Positions 1 to 8,778 are shown, numbered from the stretch's first letter. The stretch: 64,000 nucleotides of DNA from Paraconexibacter sp040581415 (GCF_040581415.1 NZ_CP114014.1:4402001-4466000); one strand, 5' to 3'. The notes: generated by a model not told the origin, from the sequence alone. Program-made: numbers and translations.

Positions 1-526
1 CCCCCTTCGGGCGGCCCGTGGTGCCGGACGTGTAAATGAGCCACGCCACCTCGTCCGAGCTCGCTCCCGAGACGTCGGCTGTAGCCTGCTCGCCGGCCGC
101 GACGACCGTCTCGTAGGCGACGGTGCGCTCCGGCGCGACCCCGCCGAGGACCACGACGTGTTCGAGTGCCGGCAGCCGCTCGCGGATCTCGGACACAAGG
201 CCGAGCAGCGGCGGTTCGACGATCACGACCCGTGCCCCTGAGTGCTCGAGCACATGGAGGATCTCGGAGGCCGCAAGCCGCGGGTTGACGAACGTCAGCA
301 TCTGGCGAGCCGTTGGGACCCCGAACACCGCTTCGACGTACTCCGGGCAGTTGTTGGCGAGAATCGCCACGCGGTCCCCGGGGTCAGCCAGCTCGAGGAG
401 CCCCTGAGCGAGGGCGCGCGACCGGTGTTGCAGTTCGGCGTAGGTCAGGCTGGCGCCCTCGTAGACGACCGCCGCTCGGTCGCCGTACTGGCGTTCGGCG
501 AGCGTTAGGAAGTCGCCGACGCGCAT
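1..526 (-). CDS. AMP-dependent acyl-CoA synthetase/ligase, N-terminal part (runs off the window)
   Basis: The minus-strand frame starts at ATG 526 (MRVGDFLTLAERQYGDRAAV) and stays open to base 1. It reads through the ANL-superfamily N-terminal fold to the phosphate-binding P-loop YTSGTTGRPKG at the window edge. Such enzymes adenylate a carboxylate and transfer it to CoA. About 175 residues are present; the C-terminal two thirds lie outside the window, so the substrate cannot be judged. An AACGTACGTT palindrome lies 22 bp upstream of the start. In a catabolic region an aromatic or fatty acid substrate is plausible, but this is inference. Confidence 0.9.
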   Translation of the reverse strand, partial: MRVGDFLTLAERQYGDRAAVVYEGASLTYAELQHRSRALAQGLLELADPGDRVAILANNCPEYVEAVFGVPTARQMLTFVNPRLAASEILHVLEHSGARVVIVEPPLLGLVSEIRERLPALEHVVVLGGVAPERTVAYETVVAAGEQATADVSGASSDEVAWLIYTSGTTGRPKG

Positions 527-547
527 GGTCGTATCGTAGCCGAACTG

Positions 548-557
548 AACGTACGTT
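548..557. promoter_or_regulatory. Palindrome AACGTACGTT, possible operator
   Basis: A perfect 10-bp palindrome lies between the acyl-CoA synthetase start (526, minus strand) and the plus-strand gene beginning at 699. Its position is right for a repressor site in the divergent promoter. The TetR, GntR or MalT-type regulators in the window could use it, but nothing in the sequence links one of them to it. Confidence 0.3.
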
Positions 558-698
558 AACCGATTGTGCTCATCGCGCGTGCCCGATCACATGGATAGCG
601 CCGGACGAACCGAGTCAGCTGCTCACGCGCCGTTTCGGTGGCTCGGTTTGGATTGCGACAGAGCCGTCCAGTACTGCGTCCCCGACAGGAGCCCGTTG

Positions 699-1178
699 AT
701 GTCCTTTCCGCTTATCGCCGTTCGTCCGTCGCTCGAATGGTTCGATTTCGCTGAGCATTGCCCGTTCAGCCATCTCTCGCGCGCGGACTCCGAGATCGCG
801 AGTCCGCCGCAGACGCTTGCCAATGAGGAGCTTCGGATCCTTCAGCTGCTGTTTCGCTGCGGAGCGCAGCCTGCTGTCTCGTACGGCGGGGCCGATTCGG
901 CCGATGTCGCGCCTGGCCTCACGATTGTCGGCAGGGAGGCGGGGTGTCCCGAGCCGACCGCGGTCGCCGGGTACCTCGAAACCCTGTCCAGAGCCGGCCT
1001 CATCTGGGTGTCGAGCGAGTCGCTGCCTGACTCACGCCGGTACGTCACCCTGGACGACGCCGTCGAGGGGCGTGGCCTGCAGCCTGGGCTGCGCTTCACG
1101 ATCCGCCTGACGGTGGCCGGCGAGCGCTGGTGCGCCGAGACGTTCGCGTCGCCGCTCGCGCACGCGGCGGTGGCGTAG
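699..1178 (+). CDS. Hypothetical protein with winged-helix-like segment
   Basis: This 159-residue protein was not recognised. ATG 699 is chosen because AGGAG lies 7 bases upstream (687-691); an in-frame ATG at 591 has no such site. Residues of about 60-130 read like a MarR/PadR-type winged helix: a helix-rich stretch, then an alternating region (SRAGLIWVSSESLPDSRRYV) resembling recognition helix and wing. No signal peptide or membrane segment is seen. It is followed after 57 bp by the degenerate hydratase gene on the same strand. A DNA-binding role is only a suggestion. Confidence 0.65.
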   Translation: MSFPLIAVRPSLEWFDFAEHCPFSHLSRADSEIASPPQTLANEELRILQLLFRCGAQPAVSYGGADSADVAPGLTIVGREAGCPEPTAVAGYLETLSRAGLIWVSSESLPDSRRYVTLDDAVEGRGLQPGLRFTIRLTVAGERWCAETFASPLAHAAVA

Positions 1179-1235
1179 CGCGATCAGGCGACAGGACGCC
1201 ATGCGTCAAGGCGGGCGGAGTCGCAGGACCCGGAT

Positions 1236-2120
1236 GTGTCGATCGACCGCGCTGGTTTCGCCGCCGTTCACGCGGGTGGCAGAAGGTCGGGCTCGACCGT
1301 GTGGAGCGTCCCAGACCCCAGAGATGGTTCGGCGCTCGACCTGCTGACGCGCCGAGTAGGAGAGCGACCGGCAGGAGCCGTGATCGCGGGCGCTGCGGAC
1401 GGTGCAGCGCTGACTCCTCGCGAACACCGCAGGATCGCAGAGCTCCTCTACCGCGCTACTGACGAGAATCGGCCGACGCCGACGCTCGAGCTCTATCCGG
1501 AGCTCACGGACGCGGACGTCGCCGCGATCGACGCCGCGTCGCTGGCGTACCGAGTCCGGCGCGGAGAGACTGTCATCGGGGCACGGTCCTCAGTGTGCCC
1601 CGAGGGCACCACCCGCTTGACCTGGCTCACCGACGCGATGTTCCGGGAGCACCAGACTGACGGGACCTTCACGCATGGTGCGGTCACGGTCCCGTGCTTG
1701 GGCTTCGTTCTTCGCCGCGAGGTCACAGGTAGCGCACCTGAGCTTCTGGAGAACGTCAGCTGTGTGCGTGCGTGCCTCGAAGTTCTGCGCCCACCCCCGG
1801 ACGACCCGCTGCCGCGAGGGGCCTACCTGGCCGACGGCACTGCCACGGTCATCGGTCTCGACGGCGACGAGGTGATCGGGTGTCCGACCGAAGCTGACGT
1901 CCGTCGGGCCGAACTGACGGCCGGCGCCGGAAGTTCGACGGGTGCAAGCGGACGGGCCCTGCCGGCCGCGATACAGATGTTCAGCACGCTCCTACAGACC
2001 GGCGTGCTCTTGCCTGCGGGATTCATGCTGCTCGCACGCTGCGGCGCGGCTCTCCCCGACGCCAGCCGGCGCCAGGGGACCCGCCCGGAAGCCACGAGTG
2101 GGTGGGTCGACATCGCATAG
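1236..2120 (+). CDS. 2-keto-4-pentenoate hydratase (MhpD/BphH-like) homologue, metal site altered
   Basis: The 294-residue product (GTG start) shows the layout of the fumarylacetoacetate-hydrolase superfamily hydratases that hydrate 2-hydroxypenta-2,4-dienoate after meta-cleavage. The AYRVRRGETVIGARS segment matches the family's Ala-Tyr...Arg-Arg-Gly-...-Val-Gly block. A later CLEVL matches the ALEVV strand, and the C-terminal LPAAIQMFSTLLQTGVLLPAG matches the last family block. The usual Glu-x-Glu metal ligands are replaced: VPCLGFVLRREV stands where the family has PRIEAEIALVL. Catalysis is therefore doubtful. It could be a specialised or decayed member of the aromatic pathway encoded further on. 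Confidence 0.65.
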   Translation: MSIDRAGFAAVHAGGRRSGSTVWSVPDPRDGSALDLLTRRVGERPAGAVIAGAADGAALTPREHRRIAELLYRATDENRPTPTLELYPELTDADVAAIDAASLAYRVRRGETVIGARSSVCPEGTTRLTWLTDAMFREHQTDGTFTHGAVTVPCLGFVLRREVTGSAPELLENVSCVRACLEVLRPPPDDPLPRGAYLADGTATVIGLDGDEVIGCPTEADVRRAELTAGAGSSTGASGRALPAAIQMFSTLLQTGVLLPAGFMLLARCGAALPDASRRQGTRPEATSGWVDIA

Positions 2121-2123
2121 CAC

Positions 2124-5100
2124 TCACCGTCGGAGCGTTTCCAGCAGTTGCAAGGTCGTTCGAGCTGGGGTCGTGGGCAGCTCGGAGAGTGCAGCCTCGC
2201 ACCTCCTGAACGCCGCGATTACACCGTGTTCGTCTCCGACTGCGCCGGCGATGCGCATCCGCAGCCGCCAGGCCTCTTCTCGGGTGGGGTCGTTTTCCAG
2301 CGCGCGCTCGATGAGGTCCGTGGCGCCCGCATAGTCCCCTTCGTCATAGGCGATCTGCGCAGCTTCGTACCGCGCGGTGCCGGCGAGCGCTCGCAGCGTG
2401 CGCCGCTCCGCGTCGACCCATGACGAGGTGAGGCCCTCGAGATACTCACCCCGGTCGTAGAGCACGAGCGCATCGGTCGTCGCCTTCAGGCGAGCGGAAC
2501 CCACCAACAGGGCGGCCGCCGAAACAGATGCACCGAAACGACTTGCGTCGCTCGACAGCGGTGCGCCGACTTCGAGCATGATGGTGCCGTCGCCGACCGT
2601 CAGCCCACTCCCTTCGGGGAGCACGAGCTTCAGCTGTCGGATCGCCTGTCTCAGGTAGGCCCGGGTGGACTCGTCGTCGCGTCCCTCGAAGAGCAGGTCG
2701 ATCAACATCGGGCGCGGGATCACCTCGCCTCGGTGTGCGACGAGGTAGGCGAGGAGCTCGAGGCTCTTGGCGATACGCGGGCGGCGCGGCTCTGCGTCGA
2801 CCATCAGGGCCGGCGGACCGAAATCACGCAGGTGAAGGACCTCGAAGGTCTGGCCCGAGGTTCCGGCGCGTTGCGCGGTGAGCGCCCGTCCGATCGCGTG
2901 CCACGCCGAGTCGGTCGCGGGTTCTGCATCCATCCGCCGCGAGAGCACGGCCGGGAAGTCGCGGATCGCCTGGAGCAGAAGGTGCCGCGAGCCCTGCCTC
3001 CGAGCGGCGTCGAGCGCGACATCGGCGGCTTCATCGGCCGCAGCGTCGTTTCCTGCTCGCCACTCGGCCTCGGCGAGGTACACCGCCGCCGTCGCGAGTT
3101 CGAGTATGCGGTCGGCGTTTGTCATGCCGTTCACCGCGAGCCGCAGACGCTGCAGCGCCTCGGCGTCCTCGCCGTCGAGCAGGCATGCGAATCCGTGCCA
3201 CATGTTCCAGACATCGGACACCCAGATGAACTGCTCAGCGGCGTCGGCGGTGATCCCGAGCCCAAGGGCCGCCCGAGCCGCCGCGGTGTCACGATCGACG
3301 CGTAGCGCGATCTTCACCTGGCACTCGACGTTGAGCACTTGAAGCGCGTAAGACCCGTTGGCGTCGGCCAGTACCCACCCGCGGCGGGCCGCTTCCCTAG
3401 CCTCGTCGATCCGTCCGGCATCGAGGAGGACCTCCGGCCCGACAAAGACGTCGAAGCCGAGGCCTGCTCGTGGACCGCGCTCGTAGAGCTCGAGGGCCTC
3501 ATCTGTACGACCGAGCGCGCGCAGGGCCGCGGCGCGCCAGGGACGCCCGACCGCATCCGCCCATTCCGACTCGGCCGGCTCGGCCAGCTCCTGGAGCTGA
3601 CCAAACAGGTACGCCGCTATGAGCGCGAGCGCGTCGATCGGTCCCCCGGTCCTCTGCGGAGCCGGGGCGTCGGGCTCGACCCCGGCGGCGGCGCGTGAGA
3701 CAGAACGCGCCACCCGCACGAGCGGGTCATCTTGGTCAGCGACCGCTAGGACGCTCTGACTGTCAGCGATCCGCCCGACGTGAAGGTACGCCCATGTGAT
3801 CAGCGCGGCGGCAGTCGGCGACGCTCGGGCGAGCGGCTCGCGCTCGCCGAGCTCCTGGAGTTGGTCGGCGATGCGGACGGCGCGACGAACGTCGTCTTTC
3901 GCCAGCGCGAGCATCAGCTCGGCAGTCGTGAGACGGGGTGCGCTCGCCGGCGCGACGTCGACCAGCGCCGCGAGCCACCGCTCGGCAATCGCATGATCGA
4001 GTCGCTCGATCACTCCGACGATCGCGCGCTCGGCCATCGGCACCGCCTCAGCGAGCGCGCCGATCCGCAGCAACTCCTCAGCCGCATCCTCCGCATGACC
4101 CTCAGACGCAAGCATGTTCGCGTACGCCAGCCGAAGCGTCCTGACCTCGGCTTCGTCCGCGAGGTCAAGACGCTCCAGGAGGTACTCACGGACGCGCGGG
4201 TGGCAACGCATCCCGCCGTCTAGCTCCCAGCTGACCGGAAGATGAGCAGCCCGCAGCGCAGCCAGCCGTTCACCGGGACGGGCGAGTCCCAGCGCAGCGG
4301 CCCGCCGGACGGTCACCTCATCGAGGATCGACGTGCGCACGAGGAAGTCACGATCCTCCTGGCCGAGTCCCCGGAGAATGTGAGATGAGAGATATCCATT
4401 GAGCGGATCCGCCTCGCCGCCGGCACCGGAGACGTGCTCGTCCGAGCGCCATGCTTCGAACAGGACGCCGGTGACCCAACCACCGGTGGACGTGACAGCG
4501 TCCTGCGGCGACACCTCGCTCCGACCCAGGCGCTCGAGGACCGCTGCCGCCTCATCCTCGGTGAAAAGAAGGCCTTCGTCGCCGATGTGTGCGACATCTC
4601 CTGGTCCCGGGAGCTCGCACAGGTGCGTCGGGATCTCGCGCCGGCTGATGAGGACGACCCGCAGCGCCGGCGGCGCGTGGCGGATGACGGCCTCGACAAC
4701 GTCCCACGCCTCGACGCGGTCGCCGAGACGCTCCAGTCCGTCAAGGACCAGCACCAGTGGGGCGTCGCCGATCGAGTCGGCGAGTAACCCGGCAGTCTCG
4801 GCGTGCGGCACTAATGCGGCGAGCGCACGCGCGCTGATGCCCTCGAGTTCGGGCAGCTGGCGGACCAGCGCCGCCTCGAGGTACGTGACGAGACGACCGG
4901 GCGCCGTGTCTGTCTTGTCGAGCGTCAGCCACGCAATTGGTCGCGCCAGCTCACGAAGACCGGCCACGACCGCCGTCGTCTTGCCGGCCCCCGCGCTCGC
5001 CGACACGACAACCACGCGCTCCTCAGCGACCGAGCGGGAGACGAGCGCGTCAAGTCGCGGCCGAGGGACGAAACGATCAGCGATCGACGGGATCCGGATC

Positions 5101-5144
5101 TTGCCTTGAATGACGGAGAGATCGCCCATCGCCGCGGCTGACAC
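2124..5144 (-). CDS. MalT-type ATPase regulator with C-terminal SARP/BTAD output domain
   Basis: This is a 1006-residue signal-transducing transcription factor. The N-terminus has a STAND/MalT-like NTPase: P-loop SASAGAGKTT near residue 50 and Walker B LVLVLDG near 130. Helical TPR-like repeats follow through the middle. The C-terminal 220 residues hold an OmpR-type winged helix (ELLAYLVAHRGEVIPRPMLI) and a bacterial transcriptional activation domain (ERRTLRALAGTARYEAAQIA), as in SARP activators, rather than the LuxR helix-turn-helix usual in MalT proteins. The GTG start at 5144 faces the flavoprotein gene at 5237; an ATG at 5129 is possible. It may control the neighbouring catabolic genes; the inducer is unknown. 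Confidence 0.85.
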   Translation of the reverse strand: MSAAAMGDLSVIQGKIRIPSIADRFVPRPRLDALVSRSVAEERVVVVSASAGAGKTTAVVAGLRELARPIAWLTLDKTDTAPGRLVTYLEAALVRQLPELEGISARALAALVPHAETAGLLADSIGDAPLVLVLDGLERLGDRVEAWDVVEAVIRHAPPALRVVLISRREIPTHLCELPGPGDVAHIGDEGLLFTEDEAAAVLERLGRSEVSPQDAVTSTGGWVTGVLFEAWRSDEHVSGAGGEADPLNGYLSSHILRGLGQEDRDFLVRTSILDEVTVRRAAALGLARPGERLAALRAAHLPVSWELDGGMRCHPRVREYLLERLDLADEAEVRTLRLAYANMLASEGHAEDAAEELLRIGALAEAVPMAERAIVGVIERLDHAIAERWLAALVDVAPASAPRLTTAELMLALAKDDVRRAVRIADQLQELGEREPLARASPTAAALITWAYLHVGRIADSQSVLAVADQDDPLVRVARSVSRAAAGVEPDAPAPQRTGGPIDALALIAAYLFGQLQELAEPAESEWADAVGRPWRAAALRALGRTDEALELYERGPRAGLGFDVFVGPEVLLDAGRIDEAREAARRGWVLADANGSYALQVLNVECQVKIALRVDRDTAAARAALGLGITADAAEQFIWVSDVWNMWHGFACLLDGEDAEALQRLRLAVNGMTNADRILELATAAVYLAEAEWRAGNDAAADEAADVALDAARRQGSRHLLLQAIRDFPAVLSRRMDAEPATDSAWHAIGRALTAQRAGTSGQTFEVLHLRDFGPPALMVDAEPRRPRIAKSLELLAYLVAHRGEVIPRPMLIDLLFEGRDDESTRAYLRQAIRQLKLVLPEGSGLTVGDGTIMLEVGAPLSSDASRFGASVSAAALLVGSARLKATTDALVLYDRGEYLEGLTSSWVDAERRTLRALAGTARYEAAQIAYDEGDYAGATDLIERALENDPTREEAWRLRMRIAGAVGDEHGVIAAFRRCEAALSELPTTPARTTLQLLETLRR

Positions 5145-5236
5145 TACTGCGTCGCGCGTGGCCGAAGTGCAGGTACGGCAGGGGCGCGCCGCCGGCCGTT
5201 TCGTCGCCGTTCACGACCGCATGCGGCAATCCGCGC

Positions 5237-6646
5237 ATGCCAGACGTCAACGCGCCGTTCGTCCCGCCACGGCCCGTGGTCGCCGGGCATGACGATCGAC
5301 GACGAGTCGCCGTCGTCGGCGCCGGGCTCTGCGGGCTTACAGCTGCTTACCGTCTGCAACGGCGGGGTTGGGTCGTCGACGTGTTCGAGTCCGAAGATCG
5401 CGCCGGCGGGCGGGTTCAGACCGTCCGCGAGCAGGGCTATGCCGTCGACACAGGGGCGACCGCCTTGGCGGCGAGCTACCACGCGTACACGACGCTCGTC
5501 GCCGAACTCGGTCTGGAGATCAAACCCGCCGCGCCCTGCATTGGCATCGTCCGTGACGGATCGGTCCACTTGCTGCGCCTCGACCGAATCGTGCGCTCGG
5601 GATTGTCGACGCGACTGCTCTCGACCGGCTCCAAGCTGAGGCTCGCGCGGCTGGCGTTTGACGTCGGGCGGGCCAAGCTCCGCGGCCAACTCGACTTCGC
5701 GGACATGCGCAAGGCCGCCCCGCTCGACAACGAGAGCTCCCGCGACTACGCGCAGCGGGCACTGAACACGGAGATCGACGCCTACCTCTGCGAGCCGATC
5801 GTGCGCACCATGCTCATCGCTAACACCGACAAGGTCAGTCGGGTCGAGCTCTTCTCAGGCGTCGCCAACATCTTCACCACCCAGATCCTCGCGCTCGCCG
5901 GCGGGCAGGGAACCATCACCGAACGGCTCGCCGACGAGGTCGGCGTAGCGCTGAACACGCCCGTCGTTTCGATCTCGGAGACCGCCGACCAAGTCGACGT
6001 CGAGTTCCGGGAACCCAACGGACGCATGGTCCGTGCGGCGTACGACGCGGCGATCGTGACGTGCCCGTTGCCGATCGCTAGCGAGATCTGCCCCGGGCAA
6101 CGCGAGCAGCTAGGCCCCCTCGCGCAAGCACTCGGGTACACGCAGTGCATAACGGTCGGGATCGGCACCACCCGCGCTCCCGACTGTCCGGCGTTCCTCG
6201 TGCAACTCCCCTCGCGCGAGGACGCCGAGATCGCACTGCTCTTCCTCGATCACAACAAGGCTGCTGACCGCGCCCCGACCGGTCACGGGCTCATTAGCGC
6301 GTGCTGGGAAACGGACGCGGCGACCGCAATGTTCGGCGCCACCGATGAGGCGATCGTCGGGCGCACGCTCGAGACCGTTTTCCGAGTCTTCCCGGAGCTT
6401 GCAGGCACGGTGGACTTCGTGGAGGTGACGCGCTGGACCCGAGCGCTTCCAAAGACGTCGATCGGCTCCTACAAGCAGATCGGCGAGTTCATGGCAGGTG
6501 TCGACCGGTCCTCGCGCGTCCAGTTCGCCGCTGACTACATGTCCGCCGCCGGCCAGAACACCGCGGTCGAGTTCGGAACGCGAGCGGCCAACAGCGTGCA
6601 CGCGATCAAGCCCAGTCAGACCGTCCGCAGGAGTGCAGCTGTATGA
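5237..6646 (+). CDS. FAD-dependent amine-oxidase/protoporphyrinogen-oxidase-like flavoprotein
   Basis: The 469-residue protein begins with a Rossmann FAD-binding motif (VAVVGAGLCGLTAAYRLQRR, residues about 23-42), the following acidic residue FESED and the GGRV box typical of flavin amine oxidases, HemG/HemY-like oxidases and carotenoid desaturases. The C-terminal end has the expected second FAD contact (YMSAAGQNT). Length fits the family. The gene is divergent from the MalT/SARP regulator, 92 bp away, suggesting control by it. The substrate cannot be read from sequence; no heme genes are nearby, so a role in oxidising an amine or polycyclic compound is possible. Confidence 0.8.
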   Translation: MPDVNAPFVPPRPVVAGHDDRRRVAVVGAGLCGLTAAYRLQRRGWVVDVFESEDRAGGRVQTVREQGYAVDTGATALAASYHAYTTLVAELGLEIKPAAPCIGIVRDGSVHLLRLDRIVRSGLSTRLLSTGSKLRLARLAFDVGRAKLRGQLDFADMRKAAPLDNESSRDYAQRALNTEIDAYLCEPIVRTMLIANTDKVSRVELFSGVANIFTTQILALAGGQGTITERLADEVGVALNTPVVSISETADQVDVEFREPNGRMVRAAYDAAIVTCPLPIASEICPGQREQLGPLAQALGYTQCITVGIGTTRAPDCPAFLVQLPSREDAEIALLFLDHNKAADRAPTGHGLISACWETDAATAMFGATDEAIVGRTLETVFRVFPELAGTVDFVEVTRWTRALPKTSIGSYKQIGEFMAGVDRSSRVQFAADYMSAAGQNTAVEFGTRAANSVHAIKPSQTVRRSAAV

Positions 6647-6719
6647 GCGACCCGGCCTCGAGGTGTTCCTCGCTGACAAGAACAACAAGAGGCGCTATCT
6701 CCGCACCGGCCCATGGACC

Positions 6720-7238
6720 TCAGCCTTCACCGACATGCAGCTCAAGACCGTCTTTTCGCAGTGCCCCGGATGAGACAAGTTTGCGAACCGGTTGGTACAG
6801 GCTGCTGACCTCGACCTCGAGCTCTTCGGCAAGTTCCTTGACCGTCAGGCCGGGCCGGTCGCGAACGAGCGCCAAGATCTGTTCTGCTCGCGCACCCCGC
6901 TTGCTCGGTCGCGTCGACTTCGCTGTCTTCGCCCGCGATGCTTTCCGCTTCGGCGCCGCTTTCGCACTCTTACCGGGCCGACCTATCGGGGATGGGGGCT
7001 GAGTGGCGGGGTCGTCTACGGGGGCTACGCTCGGAGCTGGAGCTGGAGCCACGCCCACGGGCGTCGCGTCGGCAAAGGGGGCTGGCGGGATCGACGTCGA
7101 CGCTCCAACGCCGACGTCGATCCCGCGGCCCCTGAGTTCGTCGACAAGCTCGGCGTACTCGCGAGCAAGAGGCTCGAGTTCGCGGACGCGGGCGATCAGT
7201 CGCTGCTCGGCCTGGCGGAACTCATCGAGGATCGTCAT
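6720..7238 (-). CDS. Winged-helix DNA-binding protein with basic linker
   Basis: The 172-residue product starts at ATG 7238, with GGAGA 10 bases upstream. Residues 1-35 form a charged coiled coil (FRQAEQRLIARVRELEPLAR). A Pro/Ala linker follows, then a Lys/Arg/Ala-rich stretch like histone H1 tails (about 85-115). A compact winged helix closes the protein (ILALVRDRPGLTVKELAEEL...). This layout suggests a nucleoid-associated or local regulator. It is convergent with the flavoprotein gene and lies just downstream of the IS3 element. No specific target is evident. Confidence 0.75.
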   Translation of the reverse strand: MTILDEFRQAEQRLIARVRELEPLAREYAELVDELRGRGIDVGVGASTSIPPAPFADATPVGVAPAPAPSVAPVDDPATQPPSPIGRPGKSAKAAPKRKASRAKTAKSTRPSKRGARAEQILALVRDRPGLTVKELAEELEVEVSSLYQPVRKLVSSGALRKDGLELHVGEG

Positions 7239-7432
7239 ACGCGGGACATCTCCAAAGCTTCGATTACAGCGAGCATCGTAGTGTCGCGCGCCGCCCGACA
7301 CTCTTTGCTGCCTTGCTGGCGATGCAGCCATCAGGCCGTCGGGCGCTAGTGACGGCTTTCGGTGGCATGGTTCCCGCGAGGGCTGAGCCGTCCCGGTTTC
7401 ACGGAGACTTTGTTGTTGGGTTCCTCTCCGAT

Positions 7433-8323
7433 TCAGGAGGGGAGGGGAAAACGGGACCGTACCGCGTAGAGGGTCTCGAACTCGTCGGGCGGGATGTGGC
7501 CGAGGGCGGAGTGCAGGCGGTCGTGGTTGTACCAGCCGACCCACTCCACGACGGCGAGCTCCATCTGCGTGCGTGACTGCCAGACGCGGTCGCGGATCAG
7601 CTCAGTCTTGAAGCTGTCCACGAACGACTCGGCCATCGCGTTGTCGTAGGCGTCGCCGGTGCTGCCGACCGATCCGAGGACGTCGTGGTCCTCGAGCGTC
7701 TGGGTGAAGTCAAAGCTCGTATATTGCGAGCCCCTGTCCGAATGATGGATAAGTTGTACATCAGCCCCGTGAGGGCGGGTTCCGAGCGCCATCTTCAGCG
7801 CGTCGAGCACCAGATCGGTGCGCATGTGGGAGGCAAGCTGCCAGCCGACGATCCGCCGTGAATAGACATCCAGGACGAAGCTGAAGAACCCCACGCCCTC
7901 CCACGACTTCAGATACGTGAAGTCCGCCACCCACGTGGCGTTCGGCCGGTCGGCGGTGAACTGCCGGTTGACCAGATCGGGCAGGCCGCTGCCCGCAGGG
8001 TCAGCGACCGTGGTCTTCCACGCCTTGCCGCGGCGCTTGGCCCCGACCAGGCCGTCGGCGGCCATCAGCCGCTCAACCCGGCCGCGCCCGACATCCACGC
8101 CCTTGCGCGCGAGCGCCTTCCACACGCGCAGCGATCCGTAGCACTCGTAGTTCTTGCGGTGCACCTCGCGGATCCGCTCAAGCAGCACCGCGTCCTCCTG
8201 CGCCCGGCTGGACAGCACGCCGGTGGCGCGGTGGTAGAACGCTGAGGGGGAGGTCCCGAGGGTGCGGCAGGTGAGCTCGACGGCGAAGCCGGCCGCCTTC
8301 TGCTGGGTGATGAAGGCGCTCAC
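7433..8323 (-). CDS. IS3-family transposase OrfB (DDE integrase core)
   Basis: The 296-residue protein has the HTH_21 segment (YGSLRVWKALARKGVDVGRGR) and a retroviral-type integrase core. The DDE residues appear in WVADFTYL (first Asp), HSDRGSQY (second Asp) and NAMAESFVDSFKTELI (Glu). The start is GTG 8323, overlapping the orfA stop as GTGA. The frame is -1 relative to orfA and stays open upstream through a G TTT TTC run near 8345, so a fused OrfAB made by -1 frameshifting is likely, as known for this family. Confidence 0.95.
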   Translation of the reverse strand: MSAFITQQKAAGFAVELTCRTLGTSPSAFYHRATGVLSSRAQEDAVLLERIREVHRKNYECYGSLRVWKALARKGVDVGRGRVERLMAADGLVGAKRRGKAWKTTVADPAGSGLPDLVNRQFTADRPNATWVADFTYLKSWEGVGFFSFVLDVYSRRIVGWQLASHMRTDLVLDALKMALGTRPHGADVQLIHHSDRGSQYTSFDFTQTLEDHDVLGSVGSTGDAYDNAMAESFVDSFKTELIRDRVWQSRTQMELAVVEWVGWYNHDRLHSALGHIPPDEFETLYAVRSRFPLPS

Positions 8324-8622
8324 CTCCGCGGGGTCCCGTCGAGCTCCGACGCGAAAAACACGCTCGCCGCCCGGAGGATGTCGTTCTGCCGGCGCAGCTC
8401 TTTGACCTCGCGCTCGAGCAGGCTGAGCCGGTCGCGCTCGACGGTGTTCAGCACGTCCTTCCGGGTTCCGGCGTCGGCCTGCGCCAGCCGCACCCAGTTG
8501 CGCAGCGACTCCTTGTGCACGTCCAGGTTGCGGGCGATCTGCGCGATCGGCCGCCCGGACTCCAGCACCGTCTTGACTGCCCGCTCACGAAGCTCCGGCG
8601 GGTACTGCCTTCCACGAGCCAT
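8320..8622 (-). CDS. IS3-family transposase OrfA (HTH)
   Basis: The 100-residue protein has an N-terminal helix-turn-helix (RAVKTVLESGRPIAQIARNL) and a C-terminal leucine-zipper-like helix (LLEREVKELRRQNDILRAA), the standard OrfA layout that binds IS ends and dimerises. It ends ...FFASELDGTPRR with a TGA overlapping the GTG of orfB. The GTG TTT TTC codons near the end are a plausible slippery site for producing the OrfAB transposase. Confidence 0.93.
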   Translation of the reverse strand: MARGRQYPPELRERAVKTVLESGRPIAQIARNLDVHKESLRNWVRLAQADAGTRKDVLNTVERDRLSLLEREVKELRRQNDILRAASVFFASELDGTPRR

Positions 8623-8693
8623 ATGACCTGTTACTTCCTCTCACCAGGCTGAATGCCTGTTTCAGAAGTCTCTGTCGAACCCGGGACGGCTCA

Positions 8694-8778
8694 CGCCGCA
8701 ACACCCCTCGCGGGTCAGCACCACCTCCGCCGCCTGGAGAATCCGATCGGGGCTGCGCTCGTCCGCGCGTGTGTCCAC
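8694..8778 (-). pseudogene. TetR-family regulator, 5' fragment cut by the IS3 element
   Basis: From GTG 8778 the minus strand encodes 28 codons (DERSPDRILQAAEVVLTREG and onward) that match the first helix of TetR repressors. The frame then runs into the right end of the insertion sequence at 8693. The rest of the HTH and the ligand domain are not found beyond the left IS end, so the gene is truncated and its 3' part lost. It probably once controlled the plus-strand V4R gene or genes now deleted. Confidence 0.7.

Larger units (their letters stand above)
7384..8693 (-). mobile_element. IS3-family insertion sequence, complete (1310 bp)
   Basis: The element carries orfA and orfB on the minus strand and is bounded by imperfect terminal inverted repeats. 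The left end begins TGAGCCGTCCCGG at 7384; the right end, read inward from 8693, begins TGAGCCGTCCCGGG. The arms stay similar for about 27 bases, to GAGACTT. Ends of TG...CA are normal for IS3. No 3- or 4-bp target duplication is seen (flanks GGC and CGC). The right end interrupts a TetR reading frame whose remainder is not found on the left. Confidence 0.9.

Noticed and set aside
5237..6646. Calling the flavoprotein a heme-pathway HemG/HemY
   Set aside because: The FAD motifs are shared by many amine oxidases and no heme genes are nearby, so only the superfamily is given.
7381..8697. Target-site duplication of the IS3 element
   Set aside because: The 3-4 bases next to the two ends do not match (GGC against CGC).
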